This document shows positions 62,891 to 64,000 of a stretch of DNA of 64,000 nt, piece after piece. Under the pieces are notes generated by a model, which made no database searches, was not told where the DNA came from, and saw nothing but the letters and a program-made list of their open reading frames with translations. How positions within the stretch are numbered: the stretch's first letter is position 1; every line of letters begins with the position of its first letter. The position numbers and the translations under genes are program-made. The stretch spans positions 1-64,000 of the forward strand of contig QHPU01000050.1 of the NCBI GenBank assembly GCA_003219175.1, in the 5' to 3' direction. The DNA comes from Verrucomicrobiota bacterium. GTDB taxonomy: Bacteria > Verrucomicrobiota > Verrucomicrobiia > Chthoniobacterales > UBA10450.

Positions 62891-64000
62891 GTGAGCGCCA
62901 CTACGGCGGAGCCAATCCGCGCTGTCGCAAAGTTTTTCTTCGAAGGCGATCGAAAATTCTTCGTCAAGGGGGTTACCTACGGCCCGTTCAAGCCTGATGC
63001 GTCGGACAATTACCTCGGGAGGCGAGAACAAGCCGCGCGCGACCTGGCCCAGATTCGCGAGTCCGGATTTAATGTTGTTCGTGTTTATCATTGCCCGCCA
63101 CGCTGGTTTTTCGATGCCTGCGCCGAAGCGGGAGTGCGCGCACTCATCACATTGCCATGGGCCAAGCACATTGAATTTCTGTCCAAACGTTCGGCCCGAA
63201 ATGAAATCATCCGCTCGGTTTCAAACGCCATCAAAATGCATGCCGGCCACCCCGCGATCCTTGCTTACCTCGTCGGCAACGAAATCGCGCCGCAAATGGT
63301 CCGCTGGCTAGGTGTGCGTCGCGTCACTGAATTCGTCGAGCATCTTATCAACATCGGTCGCAATCTGGATCCACGGCCACTGTATTCCTACGCGACCTAT
63401 CCTCCGACCGAATTTTTACTGCCGCAGAACGTCGATTTCTTTTGCTTCAACGTTTACTTGCACAATCAACGCGACTTCGAGCGTTATCTCCTTCGATTGC
63501 AAAACCTCATCGAGGAGCGTCCGCTTATTCTTGGCGAATTCGGGATGGACACGATCCGACACACCCAGGAGGAACAGGCGGAAATGCTGAGCTGGCATGT
63601 CGATAGCGTGATTAAATGCGGACTCGCCGGCACAATCTTTTTTTCCTGGACCGACGAATGGTACACCGGCGAGCAGGAAATTACGGATTGGGCATTTGGG
63701 CTGGTCACTCGCGATCGACAGCCAAAAAAAGCGTTGCATCTACTGCGCGAAAAACTCGGACAGAACGATGCTGTTCTGCCGCACCGCCACCTCAATCAAA
63801 CGCCATCTGTATCAATCGTAGTTTGCTCTTACAATGGCGCAGCGACGCTACGCGCGTGTCTCGAGTCACTCGAGAAAATCGATTATCCGAAGTTTGAGAT
63901 CATCCTAGTCAATGATGGGTCTACCGACAGCACTGCGCAGATTGCGGCTGAATTTCCGAATGTTCGCTACATTCACCAGCCTAACCGCGGGTTGAGCGTG
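62891..64000 (+). CDS. Glycosidase (GH2/GH5-like TIM barrel) fused to family 2 glycosyltransferase, partial
   Basis: Open from a GTG at 62891 to the right edge (370 codons). Residues ~10-295 form a TIM-barrel hydrolase: KFFVKGVTYGPFKPDA, GFNVVRVYHCPPRWFFDA, ILAYLVGNEIAPQ (acid/base Glu), PLILGEFGMDTI (nucleophile Glu), FFSWTDEWYTG. From ~315 a GT-A transferase begins: VSIVVCSYNGAATLRACLE, FEIILVNDGSTDSTAQIA, YIHQPNRGLSV. A transferase joined to a hydrolase suggests polysaccharide synthesis with built-in trimming. No signal peptide is seen; the C-terminus with possible membrane helices lies beyond the window. Confidence 0.85.
   Translation, partial: MSATTAEPIRAVAKFFFEGDRKFFVKGVTYGPFKPDASDNYLGRREQAARDLAQIRESGFNVVRVYHCPPRWFFDACAEAGVRALITLPWAKHIEFLSKRSARNEIIRSVSNAIKMHAGHPAILAYLVGNEIAPQMVRWLGVRRVTEFVEHLINIGRNLDPRPLYSYATYPPTEFLLPQNVDFFCFNVYLHNQRDFERYLLRLQNLIEERPLILGEFGMDTIRHTQEEQAEMLSWHVDSVIKCGLAGTIFFSWTDEWYTGEQEITDWAFGLVTRDRQPKKALHLLREKLGQNDAVLPHRHLNQTPSVSIVVCSYNGAATLRACLESLEKIDYPKFEIILVNDGSTDSTAQIAAEFPNVRYIHQPNRGLSV

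Overview
The window reads as chromosome from a Verrucomicrobiota bacterium, probably of the soil Spartobacteria/Chthoniobacterales type (moderate confidence, from gene families and gene order only; no 16S is present). It has a Gram-negative outer membrane (lpxI, an lpxL-like acyltransferase, lpxB, uppS, uppP), a complete F-type ATP synthase operon, and an actinobacterial/cyanobacterial flavour in central metabolism (zwf-opcA, a GlgM-like glycogen synthase, a truncated aldehyde dehydrogenase-like protein beside a pyrimidine-nucleoside phosphorylase).

Layout. 1-2.8 kb: end of a repeat-rich surface protein, then a decayed island with a frameshifted tyrosine integrase beside tRNA-Ala(GGC). 2.9-6 kb: three-gene pilin-like operon (minus strand). 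6.2-13.6 kb: atpB-E-F-H-A-G-D-C followed by lpxI (minus). 13.7-24.7 kb: glycosyltransferases, obgE, cytochrome P450 and a truncated P450 remnant, glycogen synthase, UspA, an NRAMP transporter, a lipid A type acyltransferase, and a low-molecular-weight phosphatase fused to serine hydroxymethyltransferase. 24.8-32 kb: zwf-opcA, a glycosyltransferase, a CRP-like/DUF4388 regulator, a thioesterase and queA. 32-43.5 kb: family 4 uracil-DNA glycosylase, squalene synthase, hemW, uppS-purA, uppP, a nucleotide-sugar epimerase with a GT2, and mutL. 43.6-52 kb: an IscA-like protein, hypothetical envelope proteins, HIT, a PMT-like glycosyltransferase, and an fcl-Gfo/Idh-lpxB-cyclase operon. 52-64 kb: pseudo-ALDH and nucleoside phosphorylase, ribBA-ribH-nusB-ftsY, a broken POT transporter, msrB, a broken muramidase-like gene, tRNA-Cys(GCA), hemL, and the start of a glycosidase-GT2 fusion.

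The most striking signal is a rich set of short dispersed palindromic repeats, at least six sequence families, plus 7-bp tandem repeats. They fill many intergenic gaps. They also appear to sit in frame inside essential or housekeeping genes: two different families in queA, two in the mutL linker, one long copy in lpxB, and a heptad array in an extra segment of obgE. Elements also supply the stop codons of nusB, hemL and probably opcA, and one element is inserted inside another at 26.4-26.6 kb. This resembles the protein-invading palindromic elements of Rickettsia, but in an unrelated phylum and with unrelated sequences; I know of no description for this group. Several genes are in decay (integrase, second P450, POT transporter, muramidase), so the genome seems to be losing genes by small deletions and frameshifts, unless some of these are assembly errors.
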